This document shows, piece by piece, positions 18,139 to 26,857 of a stretch of 64,000 bases of DNA (position 1 is its first letter; each line of letters opens with the position of its first letter). This DNA comes from CAYNJG01 sp965216885 (GTDB lineage: Bacteria > Planctomycetota > Planctomycetia > Pirellulales > Pirellulaceae): positions 5,828,001 to 5,892,000 of the forward strand of contig OZ244209.1 of assembly GCA_965216885.1 (NCBI GenBank). Direction: 5' to 3'. Under the pieces are notes generated by a model, which was not told where the DNA came from, did not search any database, and was given only the letters and a program-made list of their open reading frames with translations. The position numbers and the translations under genes are program-made.

Positions 18139-19151
18139 TGGTAGACCGCAATATCTTTAATAGCAGGTGCTATTCAATTTTAGGGACGTTCATCATAACT
18201 GATCTGCGTTTTGGGGAAATTGGCTTGGACCGTCGGTTTCGAAACAGCGATTCCCAGTGGTTGGGAATGGTTAGCCATTTCATTCGTGCCGCGAGGTGCT
18301 CGACCTCGCGAGCTTGAAGAATCCTCCGCGATTTCAATTCTGTTCACGTAGCAAACGGAGTACGGAGAGGGTACAGAGCCGACGTCTGTAGCGGCAAAAG
18401 CCAATCGCGACCCTGAGTCACCAGCACACAACATCTGTTCGTTTTTTGCTGCAGTAGTCCGATGCGAGTTTGGCGTTTTGCTTAGACGCTGAGGATGCAT
18501 CACCTTCACGCAGTAAGGGCCGGACGGAATTCGCAGCGGGGAACGACACCTCGGAGTTTCGCGCTGATTCAGGACTCGCGTCGGTTTGGCGCACTTCGTG
18601 CCGTTTCTGGCGAAGCCATCCTGCGTTTCGACATGGCTCTCTAACATCCCCGAACTGAACTGTTGACGGGAGAGTTTTCAGGGCCAATGGTTCGACTCCA
18701 CGCGTTTCGGCCATCTCACCAACGACGCCGACGAACATTGTTTTCGGGACTGTTGGAGGGGCACTCTATCAACGACTGCCAGACTATGTCGATTACACAA
18801 GCCGTGACCTCCACCGATGGCACCTTATGACAGCCTCGCCAGTTCTGGGCCACATAACGACTACGCATTTGGGCGTTTGCAACGGCTGCAGATTTGAAGC
18901 TGTAACGAATCTGCGAGATCTCACGCCGCCGCGTCCGGTTTCTTCCCTCGAATCTTTCTGCGGGCTAACCCATCTACAAAGCGTTGACGATAGGACTCTT
19001 GTGCTATCACCGCTATCAATGCAGTTACGGCAATGCATTCGCGGCGATCGGCAACCGCCAACTCTGGTTGGGGCGTTGCAGATTGGCACATCAGGGAATG
19101 TGCCAGTTTCACGATTGGGCAATCAGCCGGTTGCCTGAACTTCGTACTACG
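18139..19151. repeat. gene-poor stretch with a dispersed-repeat copy (locus E)
   Basis: About 1 kb has no well-supported gene. The segment at about 18535-18605 is homologous to about 9515-9590. A minus-strand frame at 18418-18738 contains RHEVRQTDASPESARNSEVS, which resembles TEVCQTDADSDYAKLAEVNF on the minus strand at locus C. That suggests the repeat derives from a decayed protein-coding element. It also contains AETRGVEPLAL, a string frequent in spurious ORFs. Confidence 0.4.
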
Positions 19152-19164
19152 TAAGGAGACAGCG

Positions 19165-20517
19165 ATGCGATGTTTCATGCGTTGGGTAGTATTCAGCATA
19201 GTGGCGTCAAGCTCGGCTGTTGGACTTGCTCAGCAAATCAACCCAATCTCGCCAAACTATGGACGGTCGACACGACTGGCCTACAACGATGCGACGCATG
19301 TTGCAGAAGTTGGTAGCGTGGCCGAGCAAATGACGATTCCCCAACAGGGAAGCGTCGATATGGGAAATTCATATTCTTACTCACCATCCTACAGCTCGTC
19401 AGCTGGCATCGGATCATCGTGCAGCACGGGCGATTGCTACTCGGGAGTAACGCTGCCGAGTGCTGTTGGTTGTTCGTCGTGCGGTTCGTCTGCCTGCGAA
19501 GGCGGATGCGGCTCGAAGTGCGGCGGCTGGTTCGGTGGACTCTACTACATGCGTCTCTGGCGTGACGACGACAATCACGGCTACCCCGTGGCGTTCTCGT
19601 CGGCAGATCCCGCTACGACTGTCCTGCAAACGAGCCACGCTCGTATGGAAGACTCAAGCGGACTGGGTGTTCGACTCGGCAAGATGCTCAACGACTGCAC
19701 GGCTGTTGAGTTCATCTACTGGCAGGTCTTCCCCGATGACAAGACTGCCGCGATTCACAGCTCGTCGCTCGGTAGCACCATTACTTCGTCCTTCCTGTTC
19801 AATGACCTTGAGTACGACAGCCTGGCCGGCCCCGGTGCAGTTCCTGTACAGGACTTCTTCACCGATTCCGAGTACATGTCGATCACTCGCACCTATGACT
19901 ATCGCAACTTCGAGCTGAACTTCCTGCGACTGCCGTTCCTGTTCGGCGGCTGCGGCAGCAAGGCACGTCTTGCTCTGCTTGGTGGTGTTCGATACTTCCA
20001 GGCGGACGAGTCGTTCACGCTGTTCTCGGATGATTTGAACGAGATTCCTGGCGATGATCCAGCTCACGAGTTGACCTACCTCAACGAGGTAGAGAACGAC
20101 ATGGTTGGCTTCCAGGTTGGCGGTGTTCTGAACTACCAGGTGACTTCCCGTCTCTCGGGTAACTTCGGATCGAAAGTTGGTATCTACAACAATCGCATGA
20201 AGCAGACGCAGGCATTCTCGGGCGGATCTGGCGGAGTCATCATCAACGCCGGTCCTGACGCAGGCGAGCCTTTCGCTCTGACATCCAAGAAGAACGATGT
20301 CGCATTCCTCGGTGAATTCGACGCAGGTCTGGCTTACTGCATCAACCCTTGCTGGCGACTGACCGGTGGCTACAAGGTGCTTGCAGTTTCGGGCTACGCT
20401 GACTCGGTCAACCAGATTCCGACCGACTACAGCAGCCTCGCCACCAACGGTCTGATTCAGGACAACAACAGCCTGATTCTGCACGGCCTGTACGTTGGAG
20501 TCGAGCACACCTGGTAA
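19165..20517 (+). CDS. BBP7 family outer membrane beta-barrel protein
   Basis: This 450-residue protein has a signal peptide (residues 1-22, ending VGLAQ), a Ser/Tyr-rich linker and a Cys-rich segment (CSSCGSSACEGGCGSKCGGWFGGLYYMRLWRD, about 105-140). A long region of alternating beta strands then ends in an aromatic-terminated strand (GLYVGVEHTW), as outer-membrane barrels do. The pattern fits the planctomycete BBP7 family (formerly DUF1551). Its cargo or role is unknown. The start is ATG 19165, with AAGGAG upstream. Confidence 0.88.
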   Translation: MRCFMRWVVFSIVASSSAVGLAQQINPISPNYGRSTRLAYNDATHVAEVGSVAEQMTIPQQGSVDMGNSYSYSPSYSSSAGIGSSCSTGDCYSGVTLPSAVGCSSCGSSACEGGCGSKCGGWFGGLYYMRLWRDDDNHGYPVAFSSADPATTVLQTSHARMEDSSGLGVRLGKMLNDCTAVEFIYWQVFPDDKTAAIHSSSLGSTITSSFLFNDLEYDSLAGPGAVPVQDFFTDSEYMSITRTYDYRNFELNFLRLPFLFGGCGSKARLALLGGVRYFQADESFTLFSDDLNEIPGDDPAHELTYLNEVENDMVGFQVGGVLNYQVTSRLSGNFGSKVGIYNNRMKQTQAFSGGSGGVIINAGPDAGEPFALTSKKNDVAFLGEFDAGLAYCINPCWRLTGGYKVLAVSGYADSVNQIPTDYSSLATNGLIQDNNSLILHGLYVGVEHTW

Positions 20518-20548
20518 CTTTGAGATAAGCTTCCCGGCTTATTGTGGA

Positions 20549-20581
20549 CCCCAGTGCGATTGGATCGCACTGGGGTTTTTT
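20549..20581 (+). terminator. strong rho-independent terminator
   Basis: A perfect 12-bp stem (CCCCAGTGCGAT / ATCGCACTGGGG) with a 3-nt loop is followed by TTTTTT. It ends the BBP7 gene. Confidence 0.93.
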
Positions 20582-20643
20582 CGTTTCATCACTGCCGGAT
20601 AACGGCAAGACGAAATCTCGGTGCCACGAGAACGCGCCGTCAG

Positions 20644-21156
20644 TCACTCACCTTCCGCAGGACGCATTTTCGCTCGCAACTTGGGAATGATCGAATCCGG
20701 TATGAACCGCGAAAGCTCATCGTCGGTCGCCAGTGGACAGATCTGTTTGATGAGCGAACTCGAGACGTGCGCGAAGCGTTGATCGGCCATCAGAAAAATC
20801 GTTTCGATGTCCGGATCCAGTTCACGGTTCGCCAGCATCATGGTGATCTCGCCAGCCATATCCGTCAGCGGACGGATGCCGCGAATCATCACCCGCGCAC
20901 CGAGTTGACGAACGAAGTTAACGGCCAGCCCTTCAAAGGACTGCACTTCCACGTTGTCCAGGTGGCTGGCCGCGTCACGCACCAGCTCCTCTCGTTCGGT
21001 CGTTGAAAACAGTCCCGACTTTTCCGCGTTGATGCCAACCCCCACAACCAGACGATCAACGAGTCGACTACTACGTTCGATGACGTTCAGATGCCCCAGC
21101 GTGATCGGATCGAAGGACCCCGTGTAAACGGCGATTCTCGTCTTTGGTTCGGTCAT
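20644..21156 (-). CDS. coaD: phosphopantetheine adenylyltransferase
   Basis: This 170-residue enzyme transfers AMP from ATP to 4'-phosphopantetheine, the penultimate step of coenzyme A synthesis. The nucleotidyltransferase signature TGSFDPITLGHLNVI lies at 10-24. The CoaD core (IRGIRPLTDMAGEITMMLAN and MADQRFAHVSSSLIK) follows. Length is normal for CoaD. The start is ATG 21156; an upstream in-frame extension is not conserved-looking. It lies downstream of the aminotransferase on the same strand. Confidence 0.95.
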   Translation of the reverse strand: MTEPKTRIAVYTGSFDPITLGHLNVIERSSRLVDRLVVGVGINAEKSGLFSTTEREELVRDAASHLDNVEVQSFEGLAVNFVRQLGARVMIRGIRPLTDMAGEITMMLANRELDPDIETIFLMADQRFAHVSSSLIKQICPLATDDELSRFIPDSIIPKLRAKMRPAEGE

Positions 21157-21334
21157 GGCGTTTCCTTGTGGCTTTCCGCTGGTGCTCACCGGTTGCGTAC
21201 CATTGTGGTTGCCACTCGTGTCACGCCGCAAGCGAACCGGTGACATTTATTCCATATTGGGTGGCTTGTAATTGGGTGACAGCCGGAATCGCCTGGCGAA
21301 CGAAATTGCCTGGCTTCGCGCCATCGTCAGGAAT

Positions 21335-22561
21335 TCACGACGCTTTCGCGGCGATAACTTCCACCAGTTGGTCGACTTCAGATTCGGTGTTGTAAGCATG
21401 CGGACTGATTCGCAGGCATCCATTGCGATGACTCAGGACGATTCCATTCGCCATGCATCGATCACGCACGGCCGAGAGATCCTCGCCATCCAGCTGAAAG
21501 GAGACGATGCCCGATCCATGGTTCGGCTCGCGAATCGTTCGCAGCTGGGCGCCGACGCGACTGAGCCGCTCGCAGGCATAGTCGGTGATGTCCGAGATAC
21601 GAGCGGCGATGGGCGATGCCGTCGATGTCAGGCCAGTCTGGCGCAACACCTGAAGACTCGAATCAAGCGCGAGGAATCCGACGGCATTCATCGTTCCACC
21701 CTCGTATCTGGCAGCCGACGGTTTCAGGTCGAGTTCGATTTTCCCGAAATCAAAACAATGCGAGACGCTATACCAGCCAACGCCGACGGGCCGAAGCAAA
21801 TCAAGATGCTTCTTCCGCACAAAAAAGAGTCCCGCACCCTCGGGCCCCAGCATCCACTTGTGTCCATCCGCGGCCAGAAAGTCGACCGGGACGTTCGCCA
21901 GGTCCAACGGGTACACACCGACTCCCTGAATCGCATCCAGGAAGAACAGGGCACCGCGCGAGTGAATGGCCTCGGCGAACTTGTCCAATTCAATGCGGAA
22001 TCCGCTGGCGAATCCGATCCAGCTACACGACACGATCCGCGTGCGCTCATCACAGGCGGCCAGAATCCGGTCCAGGTTGACGCGTCCGTCGGGGTCCACT
22101 TCCACGCGACGCGTCTCGACGCCCTGGCTGGCAAGATTCATCCATGGATAGAGATTGGAGGGAAACTCGTTGGCCAGCGTGACCACATTGTCGCCGGACT
22201 GCCAGGGATAGCCCTCGGCTACCAGCGAAATGCCGGCCGTCGTGTTCGGCACCAGCGCGATCTCGTCTGGGCTGGCGTTCAACATCTCGGCAGCCGAGCG
22301 TCGCGTGCGGTTGACTCCGCGATTCCACAGCGGCCATACCGTGTCGCCCTCTTGGGTAGCCTGCTGGCACCATTGACCGACGACATCCGAGGTCGGTTGA
22401 GGCAGCGGCCCCACGGCAGCGTGGTCGAAATAGGCCCACTTGCGGGTAACCGGCATCAACGCGCGCAAAGCGGAGGGCAAAGACAGTGGATCACCGTGTG
22501 TCACTTTTTTACTCGCAGGCTCGTCTACGGGCGGCGGGTTTTTCGGATGAAGCGGTTCCAT
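21335..22561 (-). CDS. class V aminotransferase-fold PLP enzyme (cysteine-desulfurase-like)
   Basis: This 408-residue PLP enzyme shows the class V fold: ALVPNTTAGISLVAEGYPWQ (about 118-137), a substrate aspartate in FFLDAIQGVGVYPLDL, and the Schiff-base lysine in ADGHKWMLGPEGAGLFFVR (about residue 235). The sequence is closest in style to isopenicillin-N-epimerase and SufS-like members. I see no clear cysteine-desulfurase active-site Cys loop, so sulfur transfer is doubtful. The substrate is unknown. Confidence 0.85.
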   Translation of the reverse strand: MEPLHPKNPPPVDEPASKKVTHGDPLSLPSALRALMPVTRKWAYFDHAAVGPLPQPTSDVVGQWCQQATQEGDTVWPLWNRGVNRTRRSAAEMLNASPDEIALVPNTTAGISLVAEGYPWQSGDNVVTLANEFPSNLYPWMNLASQGVETRRVEVDPDGRVNLDRILAACDERTRIVSCSWIGFASGFRIELDKFAEAIHSRGALFFLDAIQGVGVYPLDLANVPVDFLAADGHKWMLGPEGAGLFFVRKKHLDLLRPVGVGWYSVSHCFDFGKIELDLKPSAARYEGGTMNAVGFLALDSSLQVLRQTGLTSTASPIAARISDITDYACERLSRVGAQLRTIREPNHGSGIVSFQLDGEDLSAVRDRCMANGIVLSHRNGCLRISPHAYNTESEVDQLVEVIAAKAS

Positions 22562-22768
22562 GCAAATCTTGCTTTCGTCGAACGTTAAACCTGGTTAGCA
22601 TCTGGCACGAAATGCAAAGCAAACTGAACCTGACAGGATCCGTTTGGTTCGACAATATCAGCTTTGCTATGCTGGAGGCGAAGAGGCACGCGAAAGACGG
22701 GCGTAACCGGTATCGCTCGAATTCCGTCAAATTATACTAGTCAGGACAAACGAGACAGTTAGACAACT

Positions 22769-22981
22769 ATGGCCGAGTTAATCCGAGGAACGGGGCACAT
22801 GGCGAGAGGCTTGACGATTGCGGCGCTTGCGATTGCCGTGCTCATGCTGGTGCTATTTGGACTGGATCTGGCGATCGGTATGCCGTTCGGTAAGAGCAGC
22901 ATGCTGATGGACATTTGCTTTGTAATCTGCGGCGTTGGGCTGGGGCTACTTGGCTTCACGACCTGGCGCGAGCTGGATTAG
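22769..22981 (+). CDS. small two-helix membrane protein
   Basis: This 70-residue protein has two hydrophobic helices, TIAALAIAVLMLVLFGLDLAI (about 15-35) and MDICFVICGVGLGLLGF (about 47-63), joined by a short loop GMPFGKSS. From memory, similar short proteins recur in planctomycete genomes. No function is known. Confidence 0.7.
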   Translation: MAELIRGTGHMARGLTIAALAIAVLMLVLFGLDLAIGMPFGKSSMLMDICFVICGVGLGLLGFTTWRELD

Positions 22982-23123
22982 ATCAAGTCGCGATACATTT
23001 TCCTGCATCGTAGACGCATGCGCTTTGGGATGCGTCTGGATAAGATAGTGGCCTCTGCCACATCCGCAGCGAACGAACTTCCGTCCGCTCGCCGCCCCTA
23101 TGCCGCGTGCCCGCAAGGCTCGC

Positions 23124-23948
23124 TTATGCCTGTCGCGCAACCATCTGTGAGACCAGCAGGCGCAAGTTGGGTTCGGCCGCGTTTGCATTCGCAATGATCT
23201 CCTCGACCACGGCCGGTTCAAGCGAATCGGGAAAGCACATGTCGGTGATGATGGAGAAACCGACTACAGGCAGACCGCAATGTACGGCAACGACCACTTC
23301 GGGCACGGTCGACATGCCAACGACGTCAGCGCCGATGTTTCGCAGGAACCGATACTCGGCGCGTGTTTCCAGGTTTGGTCCGGAAACCGCCACAAAGACG
23401 CCTCGGTGGACGTGAATGTTGTTTTCTCGAGCAATCGCCATCGCCTGGTCGATCATGCCAAAGTCGTAGGGCTGCGACATATCAGGGAAACGTGGACCAA
23501 GCCGATCGTCGTTGATGCCGATCAGAGGATTGTCGCCCATCAGATTGATGTGATCATCAATCAACATGATGTCGCCGCATTTGTAGTACGGATTCATGCC
23601 TCCGCAGGCATTCGAAACAACGAGCATCTTCGCGCCCATGTGCTTCATGACGCGGACCGGCAGCGTGATGTCCTTTAGCGAGTAGCCCTCGTACATGTGA
23701 AAGCGACCTTCCATCGCCATCACGGGCTTGCCTTCCAGCAGCCCACACACCAATCGCCCTGCATGACTGGTCGCCGTTGACTGCGGGAAGTTGGGGATGT
23801 CGGCATAGTCCAGTGTCGCCTGAACTTCGATCTGTTCGACCAGCCCACCTAGCCCCGTGCCAAGGATAATTCCAGCCTGCGGTGTCTCCGACCAGGCTGC
23901 CTTGATAGCCGCGGTCGCTTCTTCCATTTTGTCGTAGAGGTCGAGCAT
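23124..23948 (-). CDS. purine-nucleoside phosphorylase
   Basis: This 274-residue enzyme cleaves purine nucleosides with phosphate in purine salvage. The trimeric PNP family motifs are present: GIILGTGLGG, TSHAGRLVCG, GRFHMYEGYS, VVSNACGGMNP, VAVSGPNLETRAEYRFLR, and GFSIITDMCFP, in which the usual base-binding Asn is Ile-Thr-Asp-like. The start is placed at ATG 23948; a 20-residue extension upstream has no support. It is divergent from the DapA-family gene. Confidence 0.93.
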   Translation of the reverse strand: MLDLYDKMEEATAAIKAAWSETPQAGIILGTGLGGLVEQIEVQATLDYADIPNFPQSTATSHAGRLVCGLLEGKPVMAMEGRFHMYEGYSLKDITLPVRVMKHMGAKMLVVSNACGGMNPYYKCGDIMLIDDHINLMGDNPLIGINDDRLGPRFPDMSQPYDFGMIDQAMAIARENNIHVHRGVFVAVSGPNLETRAEYRFLRNIGADVVGMSTVPEVVVAVHCGLPVVGFSIITDMCFPDSLEPAVVEEIIANANAAEPNLRLLVSQMVARQA

Positions 23949-24313
23949 CGTGTCTTTTCGCCGGGAGAGATTGGAGCGCTGAGTTGAGACGGTCTTCGCT
24001 AGCGTCACTGACTGGATCTCACGGATCGACTTTCGATCGCGACTTCCGTCAGAGGCAAACGTACGGAATTACCGTATCGGCTGGCGAAACCATCAGCAAG
24101 ACCCGAAACCCGGACCATCCATGTTGCGTGACCCACACAGGTCGTCCGACTGGACTGCCGCGGCGTACCAATCCTGGCGAGCAGATGAGCCTCGGCAATC
24201 GCCTTGAATTGGCCGCGTGTTATAATCGAAGCCGGTCAGCAGCGGACCGAAACGAGTTCTTCTTACCGGCAATCGAAAATCGCCTCATCAAAACTTTGAC
24301 GGAAATTTGCCCT
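23949..24313. promoter_or_regulatory. intergenic region with an extended -10 promoter candidate
   Basis: TGTTATAAT, an extended -10 element, has its TATAAT at 24221-24226, 88 bp before the DapA-family start. There is no good -35 hexamer. No leader or riboswitch fold is evident. Confidence 0.4.
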
Positions 24314-25261
24314 ATGCCAGCCCCCGAACTGAAGAAACCACTCTGCGGCATCATCCCTCCCCTGGTCACCCCGATCATTGATCAGGATCAGCTCGATGTC
24401 GCCGGTACGGAACGCCTGCTGGAACACGTGATTCGGGGCGGAGTCCACGGGATCTTCGCCCTGGGTACGACAGGCGAAGGCACTTCGTTCACGCAACCGA
24501 TGCGGCATCGCTTTGTCGAACTGGTGTGCGAAGTTGTCGCCGGTCGAGTTCCCGTGCTGGTGGGCATCACCGACACCTCGCTCACCTCGGCCATTGAGCT
24601 TGCCGAACAGAGCCACGCAGCCGGTGCGTCCGCGGTTGTTTCGGCGGCTCCTTACTACCTGCCGATGACGCAAACGGATCTGCTCGAATACACCGAACTG
24701 TTGGCCAACCGTCTACCGCTGCCGATGCTGTTGTACAACATGCCCAGTTGCACGAAGACAGCCTTCGACGTCGATACAGTTCGCAACCTCTGCCAACACG
24801 AGAACATCATTGGCATGAAGGATACATCCGGTGATCTCGAGTACTTCTCGGAGATTGCCAGGATCGCCGATACGCGAGAAGACTTCACGCTGTTGATTGG
24901 TCCCGAAGAGAAACTGGCGAAGTCGATCGAACTTGGTGGCTACGGCGGCGTGACCGGTGGTGCCAACATGTTCCCAACGTTGTACGTTGCGATCTACGAA
25001 GCAGCCGTTGCCGGCGACATGGCGAAAGCCAATCAGCTTCAGGAGATCGTTCAGAAGATCTCGGATTCCATGTACGCGGTTTCCGACTGCGGGGCTCGTG
25101 TACTTCAAGGCGTCAAAACGGGCCTTTCCGAACTTGGCATCTGCAGCGGCATTGTCGCTCCGCCTTTCCGAAGCTATCGGGACAGCGAGCGAGCCATCAT
25201 TGCCGCGGCGGTCAGTGAAATCGAACCGCTCGTTCAGCAACTCAGTTCTGTGGAAGCGTGA
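24314..25261 (+). CDS. DapA/NanA-family aldolase-lyase
   Basis: This 315-residue TIM-barrel lyase has the family motif GIFALGTTGEG (about 47-57). It also has the catalytic tyrosine in LLYNMPSCT and the Schiff-base lysine in IIGMKDTSGDLEYF. The family includes 4-hydroxy-tetrahydrodipicolinate synthase and several pyruvate or alpha-keto-acid lyases. There are no lysine-pathway neighbours, so the substrate is open. Its TGA stop overlaps the GTG start of the FetA-like gene, so the two are translationally coupled. Confidence 0.85.
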   Translation: MPAPELKKPLCGIIPPLVTPIIDQDQLDVAGTERLLEHVIRGGVHGIFALGTTGEGTSFTQPMRHRFVELVCEVVAGRVPVLVGITDTSLTSAIELAEQSHAAGASAVVSAAPYYLPMTQTDLLEYTELLANRLPLPMLLYNMPSCTKTAFDVDTVRNLCQHENIIGMKDTSGDLEYFSEIARIADTREDFTLLIGPEEKLAKSIELGGYGGVTGGANMFPTLYVAIYEAAVAGDMAKANQLQEIVQKISDSMYAVSDCGARVLQGVKTGLSELGICSGIVAPPFRSYRDSERAIIAAAVSEIEPLVQQLSSVEA

Positions 25262-25941
25262 TTCCCCCGGACTCGACACCACGACCTCTGCTGCAGGCGA
25301 TCGATCTGTCGCGCACCGCGCACGACGGAACCGTACTCCTGCGTGCGACCAATCTGCATGTTGCGACCGGCGAGTTGCTGGTGTGCATGGGAAAATCGGG
25401 ATCGGGCAAGTCCGTGTTACTGCGTTCGCTCGCAGCACTGGACGCCAGCAACGGCACACTCCTCTGGCGCAACGCCAGCCTCCGCGCCGACCAGCTGCCC
25501 AACTTTCGTTCGCAGGTCATGTACGTCGCTCAGACGACCGCCCTTCCGGAGGGAACCGTCGAAGAGGCACTGCGTGAACCATTCGCGTGGTCCGTTTATC
25601 GTGATCGTTCGTTTGCCCGGCAGGAAGCCGCCGAGTGGCTGGAGCGCTTTGGTCGCGATGAATCCCTGCTGCGAGCACAGACGCCAGATCTTTCCGGAGG
25701 AGAAACGCAAATCGTGGCGCTCACACGAGCGCTCTTGTTGAGCCCCACGATCCTTCTGTTGGACGAGCCCACTTCCGCAATGGATGCCGAGACAACCGGG
25801 CTGGCAGAAGCCGCTATTCGGGACTGGCTGCGACACGATAAAAGGGCGATCGTCTGGGTGACGCACAACGCAGAACAGGCCGCACGCCTCGCCACTCGCC
25901 GCGTGGAACTTTCGGAAGGGCAGGTACTGGCGCATGGATGA
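25258..25941 (+). CDS. fetA: ABC transporter ATP-binding subunit, FetA-like
   Basis: This 227-residue ATPase has Walker A (GKSGSGKSVLL), signature LSGGETQIVALTRALL, Walker B ILLLDEPTSAMD and the switch histidine in WVTHN. The short length, DEPTSAMD box and following gene identify the FetA/YbbL subunit of the FetAB exporter, linked in E. coli to iron export and oxidative-stress resistance. It starts at GTG 25258, overlapping the lyase stop, and its own end overlaps fetB by 8 bp. Confidence 0.85.
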   Translation: MIPPDSTPRPLLQAIDLSRTAHDGTVLLRATNLHVATGELLVCMGKSGSGKSVLLRSLAALDASNGTLLWRNASLRADQLPNFRSQVMYVAQTTALPEGTVEEALREPFAWSVYRDRSFARQEAAEWLERFGRDESLLRAQTPDLSGGETQIVALTRALLLSPTILLLDEPTSAMDAETTGLAEAAIRDWLRHDKRAIVWVTHNAEQAARLATRRVELSEGQVLAHG

Positions 25942-26731
25942 CTACCTGCAACTAACGCTGCTTCAGGTTGGATTTGCGACACTGCTGATTCTGGTCAACG
26001 GCGCCATTTCCGTTGCGCTCGGACTGGGCCTCGGCAGGTCGCTTGCCATTGCGAGTGTGCGCACGGTGGTACAACTTTCGATGATTGGACTGGTACTCGA
26101 ATGGGTATTTCGTCGCAATCAGATTTCGATTGTGGCCGGCGCCGTCATCTTCATGACCGTCGTCGCCGGCTGGACGGCAATCTCCCGACTGCAGCGCACG
26201 TATCGCGGCATCTGGATCAACACTTTGCTTTCCATGTGGATCAGTTCATGGACCGTCGGCGTGTACGCGCTGCTGCTGATTTTTCGCGGCATCGAACCGT
26301 GGTATCAACCGCAATATGTGATTCCGATTCTGGGCATGATTCTGGGCAATACGCTCAATGGCATTTCCATCGGACTGAACACGATGCTGGAATCATTCGC
26401 CACCCGACGGCGGCAAATCGAGTCGCGTTTGGCGCTCGGCGCAAGTCGATGGGAGGCAGCTCGCCCCGAAATTGAACAGGCGATACGATCCGGCATGATC
26501 CCCATCATCAACTCCATGATGATCGTGGGACTGGTCAGCCTGCCGGGCATGATGACGGGGCAACTACTGTCCGGCACCAGCCCGTCCGAGGCGATCAAAT
26601 ATCAGATTGCGATCATGTTTCTGATCGCTTCGGCAACGGCGCTTGGCACAACGCTCGCCGTGGGACTGGCCACCCTCCGCCTACTGAATTCCCGACATCA
26701 GCTGGAATCATGGAGAATTTTCCAGCGTTAA
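25934..26731 (+). CDS. fetB: ABC transporter permease, FetB-like
   Basis: This 265-residue membrane protein has about seven hydrophobic segments and the FetB/YbbM (UPF0014) hallmarks: LGLGRSLAIASVRTVVQLSMIGLVL near the start, PILGMILGNTLNGISIGLN in the middle, and IESRLALGASRWEAA with MMIVGLVSLPGMMTGQLLSG near the end. Together with the ATPase it forms a probable metal exporter. Its start overlaps the fetA 3' end. Confidence 0.88.
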   Translation: MDDYLQLTLLQVGFATLLILVNGAISVALGLGLGRSLAIASVRTVVQLSMIGLVLEWVFRRNQISIVAGAVIFMTVVAGWTAISRLQRTYRGIWINTLLSMWISSWTVGVYALLLIFRGIEPWYQPQYVIPILGMILGNTLNGISIGLNTMLESFATRRRQIESRLALGASRWEAARPEIEQAIRSGMIPIINSMMIVGLVSLPGMMTGQLLSGTSPSEAIKYQIAIMFLIASATALGTTLAVGLATLRLLNSRHQLESWRIFQR

Positions 26732-26857
26732 TACCTTGCCTTTGCATTGTCGTCACGGAATCATTGCCCACTGCTTCGCTGATCCTTAATATTTAGGGAC
26801 GAAGAGGGAGACCCGAAGGCGGGAATCCGTGGCAACGATGGGTTTGGGGACGAGAGC

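Noticed and set aside
18418..18738. 106-residue minus-strand frame with AETRGVEPLAL and a tRNA-like T-arm on the plus strand (GGTTCGACTCC)
   Set aside because: The T-arm stem does not pair and no acceptor or anticodon arm completes a cloverleaf. The protein string is a frequent artefact, so I report only the repeat.
21272..22588. 438-residue open frame on the plus strand
   Set aside because: It is antisense to the class V aminotransferase, has no family motif, and its amino-acid composition is typical of reverse-strand shadows.
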